Assembly (NCBI GenBank): GCA_025738555.1
Contig: JAOVFP010000017.1
Location: 1,736,001 to 1,800,000 of the forward strand
Length of the DNA: 64,000 nucleotides
Direction of reading: 5' to 3'
Source: Cyathus striatus
Lineage: Eukaryota > Basidiomycota > Agaricomycetes > Agaricales > Nidulariaceae
This document shows, one piece after another, positions 35,633 through 46,520 of this stretch. Positions within the stretch are counted from its first letter, which is position 1, and every line of letters begins with the position of its first letter. The position numbers were made by a program, and so were the translations under genes. Under the pieces are notes generated by a model. The model saw nothing but the letters and a program-made list of their open reading frames with translations. It was not told the DNA's origin and did not search any database.

Positions 35633-35713
35633 CCCAGACCTGATAGTCAAAACACCAATCAAATTTTCAAAAGCTTATTGTTTGATCACGTGCTCAGGCC
35701 TTGAGGCTCGGCC

Positions 35714-35728
35714 TTAAGGGGGGAATAC
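35714..35728 (+). promoter_or_regulatory. Polypurine tract of the chromovirus
   Basis: AAGGGGGGAATAC immediately precedes the 3' LTR start TGTCATATCC. A purine-rich stretch in this place primes plus-strand DNA synthesis in LTR elements and helps fix the LTR boundary at 35,729. Confidence 0.7.
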
Positions 35729-37281
35729 TGTCATATCCCATATTGCCTACCTCCGGACTCCTATGCCTTTACTCCACCTTCACCTTTGTTTACTCCAGAC
35801 TTTTATTACATTCTTAGTATTACTTATTGCTTACTGTACATAGATTACTTTCATTTCCTTTCTTCTGCCCTACTGAGCTATCCCCTCAGTAATGTAGTAT
35901 ACATCTTATAGTGAGTCACTTATCATTCTTAAGTGCACCACTATCTGTTTTACTTTACACCGCCATATGCACTCACTTCTCCGACATGTTTTATTATGTT
36001 TAATTAGTTTTAGTCTTCATTCTACATATGCCTACCCTGACCATACTTCTCCGCTGGCCTTAGCCAGTGGCCTTTACTTACTCCGAGTCTCTAGTATTTA
36101 AGTAGTACTCAATTTGTACTTTAGTCTTCAGTTTTGTATTGATACACCTTAAAACTATTTAATGGTTAAATCTCCCTATTTATCATATAATATTAGCACT
36201 CAGTATTAGTAATGCACATCATGAGTACAAGGGTTGGGATGAGTCCTGAGTTGCCAATCAAAGTGTTTTATTTTGAATACATTACTAAGGGAATGGGACA
36301 TCTGAGAGCTGGGGTTGAGTCCTGCACTGCCAGCAGAAATATATAATTGATATATACTAAAGGAAATACAACCAGATGTGTGTTATCTAATTACTAGAGT
36401 CCAAAAGACTATGTACATGCACCCAGTACTTGATTGAAACTTAGCTAAGGAATGTGGAACGCGTTCCTGTCACGTGATCAAACGCGAGGCGTTAGAACCG
36501 TTATCTCTGAACCGGTTATTGCGGTTATGCATAGACCGGAGCAAGTCATGTGACTTCATACTTGTACTCCGAAATTATCCCGCTGTTTGATCTACCACAT
36601 GGAATTCCACATGTATTGTTGCTCCTGCATGGTCAATATGTTGGAAACAACATTATGTCGTCATATAAAGTAGTCTAGAGTAGTTCCTTTCCATATATAG
36701 GTACTGTACAGTTTTATTTGTAAAAGATATATAAGGAGGACAGGAAGGAGGAGGAAAAGTAAGCAATCCCAGGAGAAATCCTAGGCTTCTTCCACTCTAG
36801 GAGTGTAATAAATTGGAATAGAAACAAATCTGAACAGTACTTGAACCGAGTAATTTCGTATTAGAAAGAATATTTAATCTATAGTTTCCTACCTTTATAC
36901 TAGTTTATACATTATCTGTGTTTTCTCTCCCTTGAACTTAAAGCCTGTGGTTTGCGATGATTATTTGAGCATTACAATATATATTAGTAGTATTTAAATA
37001 CAAATCACAAATTTGGCACATCAGTATTGAAATACGTCCTCACCCTTTCATCTGACTTGAGTTACACCTCTTGTCTTCTCATCTCTTGTCTTCTCTGAAG
37101 GGCTTGCCCTTACTCCAAAATACAGGACCAGGAATTCCAGGGGCACAGCACATAAGCTGAAGCCAAAGTCCTACCCCCTGAGTTCTCATTCTCCACTTTT
37201 GTCTCATACTCACCCCTTGCTTCTCCGCAGTCACACTCTCATACTCCACCACCAAGTCAGGCTAGAGGCATGGTCGTGACA
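35729..37281 (+). repeat. Chromovirus 3' LTR, carrying a nested solo LTR
   Basis: 35729-36139 and 37028-37281 together make 665 bp, matching the 664-bp 5' LTR. The gap is a separate LTR insertion. The end GTCGTGACA abuts the target duplication ATCAT. Confidence 0.88.
36140..37023. mobile_element. Solo LTR inside the chromovirus 3' LTR (TSD GTAT)
   Basis: An 884-bp insertion from TGATACACCTT to GGCACATCA with GTAT on both sides (36136-36139 and 37024-37027). It has a TATA-like ATATATAAGG near 36,727 and an AATAAATTGG polyadenylation-like word, as an LTR should. If the repeat is read as GTATTGA (7 bp), a non-LTR-type boundary is also possible. It is unlike the other LTRs here. Confidence 0.7.
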
Positions 37282-38015
37282 ATCATCAACAAAAAAGGAA
37301 TCAAGATGGACCCACACAAAGTCAACTCCATTGAGAATTGGAAATCTCCATCTAATAAAGAACTCCTTGCAAGTTTTCTAGGCATGGTAGGATACCTTGC
37401 CAATAATTGTGAAGGTATCCAAGTACCAATGGGAGTGCTAGCACCATTAGCAGAATCCACACACAACTGGAGATGGTCCCACACTGAACAACATGCTTTT
37501 GAGCAAATTAAAGATTGTATTCAAAAACATCAAGACTCACATCAGTTAGCTGCTAACTACTCCACAGCTGCTGAGTGGTTAAATCTGGTCACAGATGCAT
37601 CATTTACAGGTGCAAGTGGTTATATCAGCCAAGGGAATGACATTCAGATAGCAAAAGTAATCACCTTTTGGTCAGGAAAATTCAACCCAGCTCAACAAAA
37701 TTACCCCATTCATGAACAAGAACTTCTTGCTATCATTGAATCATTAAAATGATTTCATGGTATTCTCCATGGTGCAAAATTTCAGATCTGTACAGACCAC
37801 AAATTGTTAGAATACATAATGACTCAAAACATCTCTCACCATGTCAACACCACTGGTTGGATATTCTCAATGAGTTTGATCTTGAGATACATTACATCCC
37901 TGGTGAAACAAATGTATTTGCTGATGCACTGTTGCACATATATAGTAATGAACCTTTGGGTGTTGTAAATGCACATTTGGAATATGTAGGGGGTGATGAA
38001 AGTGAGGAAGAATGA
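37282..38015 (+). pseudogene. Outer Gypsy RT 3' end and RNase H
   Basis: It continues the outer RT after the chromovirus: INKKGIKMDPHKVNSIENW, LLASFLGMVGYLANN and GVLAPLAESTHNWRW. RNase H follows with VTDASFTGASGYISQG, FWSGKFNPAQQNYPIHEQ and ELLAIIESLK, then a TGA where Arg is expected before FHGILHG, and FDLEIHYIPGETNVFADALL. This order and these motifs are typical of the Ty3-type pol. Confidence 0.82.
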
Positions 38016-38790
38016 AAGAATTCATGTACCTCCAATATCCCTATCTACACAGGAAGCACAACACTAGCTGAGTTAGAAACATTCTCAATCAGCCAAGATG
38101 ATTGAGTCAGCTAGCAATAGTCAAAGTGCATGAATGAACTTATGCAGGAGCAAAGAAAAGAAGATCCAGCAATCCCTCATCAACATGTTTAGATGGAGAT
38201 CACATAACTGTAGCCAATGGGGAGACAAAGATCAATACTCATATAGATATGATAGGTGGTAACATGGAAGACTCACATCTTCCAGATCTTCCAGATCAGA
38301 GACTGAGCATAATCAATCCAGAAATACATGACAGTGAGGACACATCTCAGCACAGCACAGTAGAACTCAACCTACCTGCAGCTTCAACCTCTGGAGACAT
38401 TGGTACACATATGCCTGATAGCCTTCATTATTGGTACAATGAGGACATATTCTTCCACAATATCCCTCAGAACCAAAAAGAATTTGCCTATTTTGATGAA
38501 GAACATGGACTTGTGTTCAAAACTCATGAAGGCTGCAAGGTTCTCTGTATTCCTAACATCCTAATAGGTAAATGAAGCACTAGTGAGATTATAATAAAAC
38601 ATGCCCACTCTCTTCTTGCCCATCTCAGGAAAAACAAAACCTTGAGCTTGCTAAGGGAGGAGGTAGGGTGGAAGGATATGGTTAATGATGTAGATATATT
38701 TTGTTGTTCTTGCTCACTATGTGCAACAATGAAACCTAATAATCAGAAACCAATGGGCTTACTAAAAATGTTACTGGTAGAAGCTCTTTA
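38016..38790 (+). pseudogene. Outer Gypsy linker and start of integrase
   Basis: An acidic, Ser/Thr-rich linker (ORF 38249-38575) is followed by an integrase zinc-binding module: HSLLAHLRKNKTLSLL and CCSCSLCATMKP. It continues KPMGLLKMLLVEAL and stops where the CACTA-like element begins. The catalytic core of integrase is missing. Confidence 0.68.
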
Positions 38791-41700
38791 CACTTAGCCT
38801 GGTGTTCTGTATGGATCCATACAGAATCTGTACAGATCCATGCATATTATGCAAATTCCATACAAAGTAAATTTGGCTTGAATATTTGTATAAATTAGGA
38901 ATTATTCCATGCAGAATTCTGTAACACAGACTTCTTCGGTACTTATTATTAGTATATACAATAAAATAAAAATCTTCTATGATGATTTGAACCCACAGTG
39001 TGTATATGCTTTGTCATCAAACATACACAGCACTAAACCACCTGCATCAATGTGCTTTTTCTTTTAGAAGATAATGAGACTTGATCAGATGAGCTTGCCA
39101 CTAGTGTTATGTGCCATAGAAAACATTTGCATCATATGACACTCTCAATGACTCCCACCCTCTCCTACCCACCCCCACCACCTCAACAACACTGACACAG
39201 TGTCAGCAACACCTCATCCCCCTCCACCAGAACTCTCTCCACCTCATCATGCCCCCTACCTCAATGTCACCCTCCTCAAGACCAATGCCATGTCACTGGT
39301 TATCAGGTACACCTCCTTCCTCCACTCACCTCACCATCCCCTGTTATCTGACTTCTCACAGCATCATCTACATCTTGTAGATGCCCCAATCCATGCTCAA
39401 CAATTGTCCACAGGCTCTCCCACTACCACCACTCATACCCCCCCCACCCATCCATCCTCCCCTGCATCACAACAACAATGCAACATCATCCAAACCCCTC
39501 CAGCCCCCTCCTCTGTGCTTAACAAAGATGACACTGCCATTGGCAAGAATGGTGTCAATGCCATGTCATTAGGCCCCCCTCCTCCCCTGGCGATATGTTA
39601 CCCACCCCCTTCTCGCTCTTCCCTGCCTGCATTATGACGATGAAGCCATGTCACCCAGCCCCCTTGCCCTCATCTTGCAAGTGATGAAGGCAGCCTCCTC
39701 CCCCTGTCTCATCTCACCATCCCACCCATTATCCTGTCCTGCCCCCTACCTCTTGTCTTACAAGTGATGAGCATAGCTTCAGGGACAGAATGACATGACA
39801 AGGAGTGCCATTTTGGCATCCCTCATCCCTCCTTCTCTCCTCTCACCCCCTCTCCCTCTCTTATGCTCATCATGCAAGTGACAAGAGCAAGCATTTTCAC
39901 TTGCCCTCACCCCTCCTCCCTCCCCCCTGTGTCATCCAGACACCTCAAGCCCCCTTCTCCCTATGTCATGAAGACAGTGACACTGCTGGCAAGGATGGCA
40001 TCAACACTATTGTCACCCATGTCACCCAACCCCCCTCTCCCTCCTCCCCCCTCTGTAATGTTATGTGCAAGTTAGCTAGATTTAGCTAGATTATAGAGTA
40101 AAACCCTGAAATCTAATAAGTCTAAATAAGCCAACACAAAAAATCACTAAGTTCGAGGGGTGCATGGTACCAATTTCAAAGGTAAGGCAAACTAAAAATA
40201 GATATCTTTGGCTATTTTGGGATCGCAACTAAGTACAATGTTCACTTCACAAGACAATTCAGTATGTAATTTAAGTTCAATTCTGTCCATTGTTTCATCT
40301 CATCAAATTCTAATATTTGTCTGTATGTATACACAACCCTGTCTGTGGGCCAGGAAGAATGCCTGGCAGTTCCTGCTCATTCATTCCCCCCACACCTTGA
40401 CTATATACCTTTTACTGACGCATTTTTCTACAGCTTATCTATCTATGATTACCAATAATATTCTAGGCATATACTCGGTATGTATTACAGCCAGTGACAC
40501 ATTCATGCCCAGCCATTATTCCTCCAATTGCAAAATTCAACCACAATCATCTCATTCCATGATGGGTGCCTGTTTAGGTGTCTTGTCAATCATTTCTAAA
40601 TTTGGTAAGTGCTTATCTCAGTACTTCAGTAATGCACATGCTTTATCCAGTGTTTCAGTTCTGTGGCATCTCACCTTATGGTTCCATGGCATAATGCCAT
40701 TGTTGTGTGTGCTCCACTGTCAGGAAGTATGCACTCACTCTTTCCCTTGTCCTCTCACTCTGTGCACTGCCTACACGTGGTGTCATTTCTCTGTTTGTTC
40801 AGCCACTCTTGTGGTCTTGGTACTAGGGTCTAGTTCTGGAGTCTAGGACTTTATGCCTTGTGAACTCACATATCTCCACTGGCAATATACTTCAAGACTT
40901 CATCATTCTCTAGGTAGGTATATCTGGTACTTGGGTTTTTATAAAGTGACATTGGTTTTTGAAGTGGGTTTAAGTTGGTTTTAAATAAGTGGTAAGTCAG
41001 TTCTGGGGCGGAGTTTTTGTTATTTTATAGTGTTTTAAATGTTTTAATTCCCTTAGTAGTTTATGGGAGGCAACATGGGAACTCAGTCCCTCCCTGCTAA
41101 GTCCTATACATGCGCCCAGACTGTTGTTTCGAAATAGAAACGTGAAATTTTTAAAATAGGTATGTCACAGTTTTTATTACCTGTGTATCACCTCCCATCT
41201 TGCCCCTTTTGTTCCCAAGGGGTGTCTGTTCACCAGCCAGTCACACTGTATTGGCCATGATGCCCACCTCCCTTCTCCCTTCTCCCTTTGCCCACCACCC
41301 CTTCTCCCCTCATGATGAGGATGACCTCTACCACCCTGACCACTCCCTTCTCCCCTATCACTGCAACATCAATGTTGAGACATGCCACTCACCAGTAACA
41401 CCACCACCCCTTTCATCCCCAGGGATACCCCCTTGTCCCACTGTAACAGTGCAGTTGCTGCATCATTCTCCATCATCACCACCACCACCACCACAACCTC
41501 TTTATATTAGTATAACTAGTTTGTTATTTATAGGTAGTTCATTACATTAGTATAGTTAAAATGCATGTCTATTAGTAGTGTATTAATATAATTTTTATTA
41601 TAAGCTTAATTGTGAGAGTATGAGTGAGGACTGCTAGTACAGAAGGGGCATCAGAAGGCATGGTAGGCATTAAGTCTGCACAGATTTCATACAGACCTGA

Positions 41701-41791
41701 AATTTCTGTGGAGATCTGTGTGGAATCTGTATGGAATCTGCACAGATTTTTTAGGTCTGTACAGATTCCATATGGACTCCCTGGGGGAGTG
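38791..41791. mobile_element. CACTA-like TIR element without transposase (TA flanks)
   Basis: Left end CACTTAGCCTGGTG and right end (reverse complement) CACTCCCCCAGGGAG, each flanked by TA. Subterminal zones on both sides are dense in words such as AATCTGTACAGA, AGATCC/AGATTCC and CCATACAG in both orientations, a hallmark of CACTA elements. The interior (39.15-40.07 and 41.19-41.47 kb) is pyrimidine-rich, degenerate CCACC/CCCCTC sequence and encodes no recognisable transposase. No gene is seen from 40.08 to 41.19 kb. Confidence 0.5.
38978..39046 (-). repeat. tRNA-derived SINE-like fragment
   Basis: On the minus strand an A-box-like TGGTTTAGTGC (39040-39030) and a B-box-like GGTTCAAATC (38993-38984) are separated as in a tRNA gene, with a possible anticodon-like arm between. 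There is no complete cloverleaf, so it is a relic or the head of a short interspersed element. Confidence 0.35.
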
Positions 41792-41929
41792 TAAATTACT
41801 GTGTTATTAATGAGGCTTCATGCCAGGTATAGCTAAGGTTTTCATTGAGATAAAGATTGAGCTTGGCAGAGCATGAAAGAAAATGTCAAGTGTTTTGTCT
41901 TTACTTTTCACTAAAAGTGCCACTCTCAC

Positions 41930-42679
41930 TCACCTTAGCTTTGGTAAGTCTTTCCAGTTCTCAAGCTTCTTATCTGTTGCAGTTGCTCCTGTGTTATCTA
42001 CAGGCATTTCACATGTGCATAGGCCTTGCAACATTTCAGCAACCTCAATCTCCTTCATGGTATTGTCTACAGCCACCTGAACACTCCCCCCCTGTATGTT
42101 AGTTTTTATCTTTGCAAAAAATGATGCTACTAATGGATAGCCCTTCTCTGCTAATTCACAGCTTTTCTGCAAATGTTGATGCTTGCTGCAGCTAGAGTTT
42201 CCTAGATATTGCTTGGGTCTCTTCAAATTTTTGTGTTTATCCCTTACTGCTTGCTCTGCAGCTTGTTGCACATGTGCCAATGTGCACATGAAATGCTCCA
42301 GTGCTGTTTCTGATGCAATTTCATTCTCTACATCTGAATCATCAGACTCTGACTCATAGTCACTGAGTTCTGTATGGTCCTCCCATGTAATTGGCTCATA
42401 AACATTGGCTGGCCTGTCCTCTGCTGTTCCTTCATTAAAATCTCCATCTGCTAGGCTTTTGGGAGGTAGTAGAGAGGTGGAAGTGAGGTTATCTTCAGTA
42501 CTGCTGTCCATACTGTCTATGGATGTTCTGGGTGGATTTTTGTCAATCTTCTGGCTGTCATGGCCCTTTCTGAGGTTTAGTGCATGTGCTTGATTGGCTT
42601 TAGACTGTGGAGGCATGATATCCAAGGAATTTGTTCCCTTGGACTGGCTTCCTAACCTCAATCCCTTCATGGCAAGCAA
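41930..42679 (-). CDS. Acidic, low-complexity ORF, transposon-associated type
   Basis: A 249-codon open frame. Residues about 60-110 are rich in Ser, Asp and Glu; then comes a basic stretch KHKNLKRPKQYLGNSSCSK and a Lys/Glu-rich segment LAEKGYPLVASFFAKIK. The K-Y-LGNS basic block recalls N-terminal regions of transposon-associated hypothetical proteins in Agaricomycetes, but I cannot name a family. It has no catalytic motif. It lies between the CACTA-like element and the hydratase fragment, so it may be the leftover 5' part of a DNA transposon gene. Confidence 0.4.
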   Translation of the reverse strand: MLAMKGLRLGSQSKGTNSLDIMPPQSKANQAHALNLRKGHDSQKIDKNPPRTSIDSMDSSTEDNLTSTSLLPPKSLADGDFNEGTAEDRPANVYEPITWEDHTELSDYESESDDSDVENEIASETALEHFMCTLAHVQQAAEQAVRDKHKNLKRPKQYLGNSSCSKHQHLQKSCELAEKGYPLVASFFAKIKTNIQGGSVQVAVDNTMKEIEVAEMLQGLCTCEMPVDNTGATATDKKLENWKDLPKLR

Positions 42680-42804
42680 TACTTGAGCATAAAGGGCCCA
42701 ATTCCAACCAGCAGTGATCTCATGAATGGCACATGGTTAGTACTTGATATTAAGTAGACAATCACCCTCCAAATTGTACATTGATGATGCATTACTAAAT
42801 ACAG

Positions 42805-43365
42805 TTTCACTTGATGGAAGCTCTTGACAAGGGCAAAGCAGCTGCTGTTATGACAGTAGTAGAAGCTCAAAATAAGCACACTGGGAAGATCATCTTCAAG
42901 AACCAGTTGACAGTTTTCATTCGTGGTGCTGGGGGCTTTGGTGGGAAGTGCACCAGAAACAGTGAGCTATTTGTCTAACATATCAAATTGATTGCCATTC
43001 AAATAATGAAATTCTCAGATCATGGACCAGCCACTGCCACCAACACATCTCCCAAGTGTAACCCAGATGCTGTTGCAGAGGAGAAGACCTCACCTAGACA
43101 AGCTGATCTCTACCAGTATATGAGAATATTTCCAGAATCCAAGCCCATTGTCTAAATACCTCTATGATTTGCAGGTTAAGTGGCAATTTGAATCCCTTGC
43201 ATGTGCATACATACTTAAGAGAGCAGGGTAGTATTCTACAATGACAGGAATGATCTTGCCTGAATTTGCTGTTTTGGTGGCTTCAACTGACCTATCCTTC
43301 ACAGTTTATGCACAATGGGTATTGTGGGTAAACATGTTCTCAAGGCATTCAGCCCATTTTCAATA
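42805..43365 (+). pseudogene. Fragment of peroxisomal MaoC-type enoyl-CoA hydratase 2
   Basis: It matches the hydratase part of multifunctional beta-oxidation proteins (Fox2 type): ALDKGKAAAVMTVVEAQ, KHTGKIIFKNQLTVFIRG, AGGFGGK, CNPDAVAEEKTSPRQADLY, QLSGNLNPLHV, PEFAVL and PILHSLCTMGIVGKHVL. Introns appear to be kept (for example 42,979-43,020, GTGAGC...CAG, and about 43,112-43,172), so it is a copied genomic fragment rather than a retrocopy. The catalytic Asp/His region (family GDYNPLHID) reads GNLNPLHV with the Asp replaced. Frameshifts follow. It is probably a captured or duplicated gene piece. Confidence 0.72.
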
Positions 43366-44280
43366 CACATGCAAGGAAAATAAGATTAGGGTTTTTACAG
43401 ACAGATTGTGAAAGGAAAATGGGGGCTGATTGACATCATGAGTGATTCATTGTGAAGTAAGCTTGATGTGGATGTCAAAACCCTTGCAGCAGTTGTTCAG
43501 TGAGTATGTGTTCTCATGTTTATGCTCTTCATTCTTACACACATATTAGAAAACTTCCCATTGGCCAATCTGCATTTTTCAGTACCCACCCACCTCCAAC
43601 ACATTGTCCCTCTTTGGTGAATGTAGATGAGTCAGCTGAAACTGACTCCAAGACCTTTTGCATTGCCATTCTTGTGGTTGTTCTCCCTCACTCAAAGGTT
43701 CCTGGCCCAAACAGAACCTCCTGGCTCTCTCTCTCTCACACTGCCTCTTGCCATTGGAAGTTATCAATGTCAACAAGATATGTTTTGAAAGATTGTTCTG
43801 TTGCTGATCTGTCTCCCAGAACAAATTCAGGGAGTATCCTCCCAATGCTGGCAACAGCAAATGATTTAGTAACTAATGATGACTTCAAGTTGATTTTCCA
43901 ATCTCAATTGGAAAATGCACCCATCATAGTGGGAGTTGTCACCCTGATCCTCATCTCAAGTCACTCCCAAAGGATGAGAATTAGTTGCATGTTGAGTGGA
44001 CTCTCCTGGGCCTTCCTGTGAAGTAGTTGCTGGTGCTATCAGGTGGTGGGTTATGTCCGGTTCTAACCTGATGTAGAAATCTCAGTCTCACTCTCTTATT
44101 ACTACCTTTTAACCTACAATCCAATATTTTAATCCCTTTAAAAAAAATTTCTAAATTATTATTATTTTATTTTATTTCTTTTTTATTGCAAGCAAGGTTT
44201 TCGTCGACATAGTCGACACTTCCAAGTATTGAATGCACAATTTAATTGCTATAATGCAGCATATATGAGGCAGTCCAGTA
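43366..44280. other. No gene recognised
   Basis: An ORF at 43500-44021 has no family I recognise and no reliable start. The sequence may continue the captured fragment. A/T-rich runs occur near 44,140-44,190. Confidence 0.4.
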
Positions 44281-44299
44281 TCTGCATCACTCAGACAAA

Positions 44300-44974
44300 A
44301 TGTCCAGATTTTCACTGGTCCAATATGTCCAGACTCAAATGGATGTTGAAAACGAAAAACCTTGATTCCCTCTAGTTATAAAGTCTACACTAAAACCGTT
44401 TAACAAGACCCTCGCATATAGGGCTGTGTAAGTAAAGGCGTACCTAACTTCGGAACATTGAAAGACTAATCTTGCCCTTTACGTTTTAGTATCATTTATA
44501 TATACTTGCTTGTATTAGGAACTCTGGAGGGCATTGTTACAATGTTGGTTCATCTTTCAAACACTGTTACCAAACGATACAACTCTAATACACATTAACT
44601 ACATAAGGCTCATGATAAATACACATGTGGACGAGGGATATCGTACCAGCGTACATATCGCAGTATTAACCGGAGCCATTGGAGGCGCAATTTTGTCTGC
44701 CATAGCCGCTGTTCCATTTAGCTGCTTAATTGCATATGTGGAAGAGGAAACAAGATTAATGTTATTGAAAACACATATTATATGGTTAATATTTAGCTTG
44801 GTGTCAAATTTTGCTGGGGCGGCGCTTGGTACTGCCATAGCTAAGAAGATAATGTTAGACACTGCTGTTGCCGTTGAAGAGAGAGCAGCAGGTGTTTATG
44901 CCGCTTTAACATTTGCTATACTTTCTGCTATTGTTTTACTGCTAGTCGAGGTCTGTAAAGTATATATTAAATAG
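44300..44974 (+). pseudogene. Small multi-span membrane protein, copy A (broken)
   Basis: Two-exon homologue of the intact copy at 50,520. Exon 1 (44300-44427) begins MSRFSLVQYVQTQMDVE and has a TGA at codon 22. The intron keeps GTAAGTAAAGGCGTACCTAAC. Exon 2 has a one-base deletion between the CHCYQTIQ segment and IRLM, then reads TSVHIAVLTGAIGGAILSAI, ALGTAIAKKIMLD and a last hydrophobic span. The downstream sequence (GACGGGGTTTCGA, AAGCTATCGTAACGTCGAT) is shared with copy C, so the duplicated unit includes flanks. Confidence 0.7.
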
Positions 44975-45254
44975 ATATGAATCTTTTTGTTGCTGGGAAT
45001 GACGGGGTTTCGACTTGAAGAGGGTCTCTAGTAATACTTTGGCAGTATAAGCTATCGTAACGTCGATCAAGACCCATACATTCCGAATCTTGCATGCTGT
45101 ATGGGTAACAATAGTGTAGTATTGAATGGAGGTGAGTCACGGTTCAAATCATATTGAATGGTCAATAGAATTGCTATGCTACATCATGTATAAGGGGTAC
45201 TTGTGCTTTCCGAATATCCGCATTATTGTCGAGTCTTCTGTAAGCTCAGAAACA

Positions 45255-45928
45255 ATGTCTGGATCTTCACTTGACCAAAATGTTCAGACTCAAATCGATG
45301 TTGAAATGGAACCTCAAGCCCCTCTCGCTTCAGAGTCTACACCAATAACTTTTAACGAGATCTTTACATATAGAACTGTGTAAGTAAAGGCATAGCTAAC
45401 TTTGAATTGTTGAAAGACTAATCCTGCCCATTTATTTTAGTAGCATTTATGTATACTTTCTCGTGTTAGGAACTCTGGAGTGCATTGTTACAGCGATAGT
45501 TTATCTTTCAGCCGCTTTTACCAAAGACATGGCTCTTATACACGCTTACTGCTGTATCAGGCTTATAACAAATTTGGCTGTTGACAAGGAATATCGTACC
45601 AGCGTATACATTGCAGTATTAACCGGCACAATTTGAGGCGTGATTGTGTCTGCCACCGTCGCTAGTCCCTTCATCTGCGCAATGGCATACTATTCAGAAT
45701 CAGAATCGGAAAAAAGACTAATCTTGTCGACGGCGAATTTTTATATTGTCCAGCTTGCTGTTCAATTATCTTGGGACTGCGCTTGGTATTTTGATAGTGA
45801 AGAAAATGAAGTTTGACTATATAGCATTGTTTTGGGGAGATTTTTTTACGTTCGGTATAATCACTGGCTTATTCTTAGCAGTGGCAAAGATAGCCAGGTC
45901 TTGCTTTGACGTTAATATAATTTCATGA
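45255..45928 (+). pseudogene. Small multi-span membrane protein, copy B (broken)
   Basis: Exon 1 (45255-45379) begins MSGSSLDQNVQTQIDVEME. Splicing is conserved. Exon 2 reads YRTSVYIAVLTGTI, then TGA where copies A and C have Gly, then SPFICAMAYYSE, and a further frameshift before YLGTALGILIVKKMKFD. It follows copy A by about 280 bp in tandem. It is clearly inactivated. Confidence 0.7.
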
Positions 45929-46520
45929 GTCATTTTTTTGCTGAGATTTATGGGGTGTCAAGTTTAAGAGGGTCTCTTGAATTATTATCATCGTTCCCCA
46001 AGTTCGTTGGAACGGGAAGAGGTAAGACAAATTGTAGTAATTTGGAGCTTGGGCCCCAGTCAAAAGTCGGTCTAGGGAGAACTAGTGGTATCAATTGAGA
46101 TCCAACTGCTAGATGACACTATACCTCGCCATAAAAAATAGAATACATAGATTTTTTTCAAGCGTCATCTAAGCACATCTATTCTAAACTAACGCCAAGA
46201 GCAATTCCCACTTTCCAAGCATTTATTTACCTGGTAGGTATAGTCATATCTAGCGACAACGTAGCATTTGGTAGTGTCATTCTAGGTACATCTTGCCAGG
46301 TTTTTTAAATTCTGAGCCGTTTTAAAACAAAAAATGTATATTGGAAATGTATCTAATAACATATGATACTATCTACACAAATTACACAAATATAACACCA
46401 ACAAAGCTTGCAGTACAGCACCGCTGAATTTACTATAATACCATCAGCAACAGTTCAAATATTTAGATGAGATTATGCATACAATATGTACACAAATATG
46501 CACCCCTCCAACCAGTAATC

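Larger units (their letters stand above)
22202..37281 (+). mobile_element. Chromodomain Gypsy (chromovirus), 15 kb with insertions, TSD ATCAT
   Basis: LTRs are at 22202-22865 (664 bp) and 35729-37281 (665 bp after removing a nested LTR). ATCAT flanks both ends (22197-22201 and 37282-37286). Removing it restores the outer RT reading LKILGHIINKKGIKMD. The order gag, CCHC knuckle, protease, RT, RNase H, integrase, chromodomain places it among Ty3-type chromoviruses. An extra antisense gene lies between pol and the 3' LTR. Two fold-back elements and one solo LTR have inserted into it; without them it would be about 9 kb. Confidence 0.9.
15507..38790 (+). mobile_element. Outer Gypsy element, old and fragmented
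   Basis: Remnants in one orientation spell Gag, protease, RT, RNase H and the zinc-binding start of integrase. They are separated by three inserted elements, each with target duplications: a Copia-type element (16485-18624), a solo LTR (21157-21764) and a chromovirus (22202-37281). The RT motifs are those of a Ty3/Gypsy lineage I recall as common in basidiomycetes. It is truncated at 38,790 by a CACTA-like insertion, after which integrase does not resume recognisably. Its own LTRs are not certain. Left limit is approximate. Confidence 0.75.

Noticed and set aside
39200..40090. Pro/His/Ser-rich plus-strand ORFs in the CACTA-like interior
   Set aside because: Low-complexity translation of a CCACC/CCCTC-rich tract with several overlapping frames.
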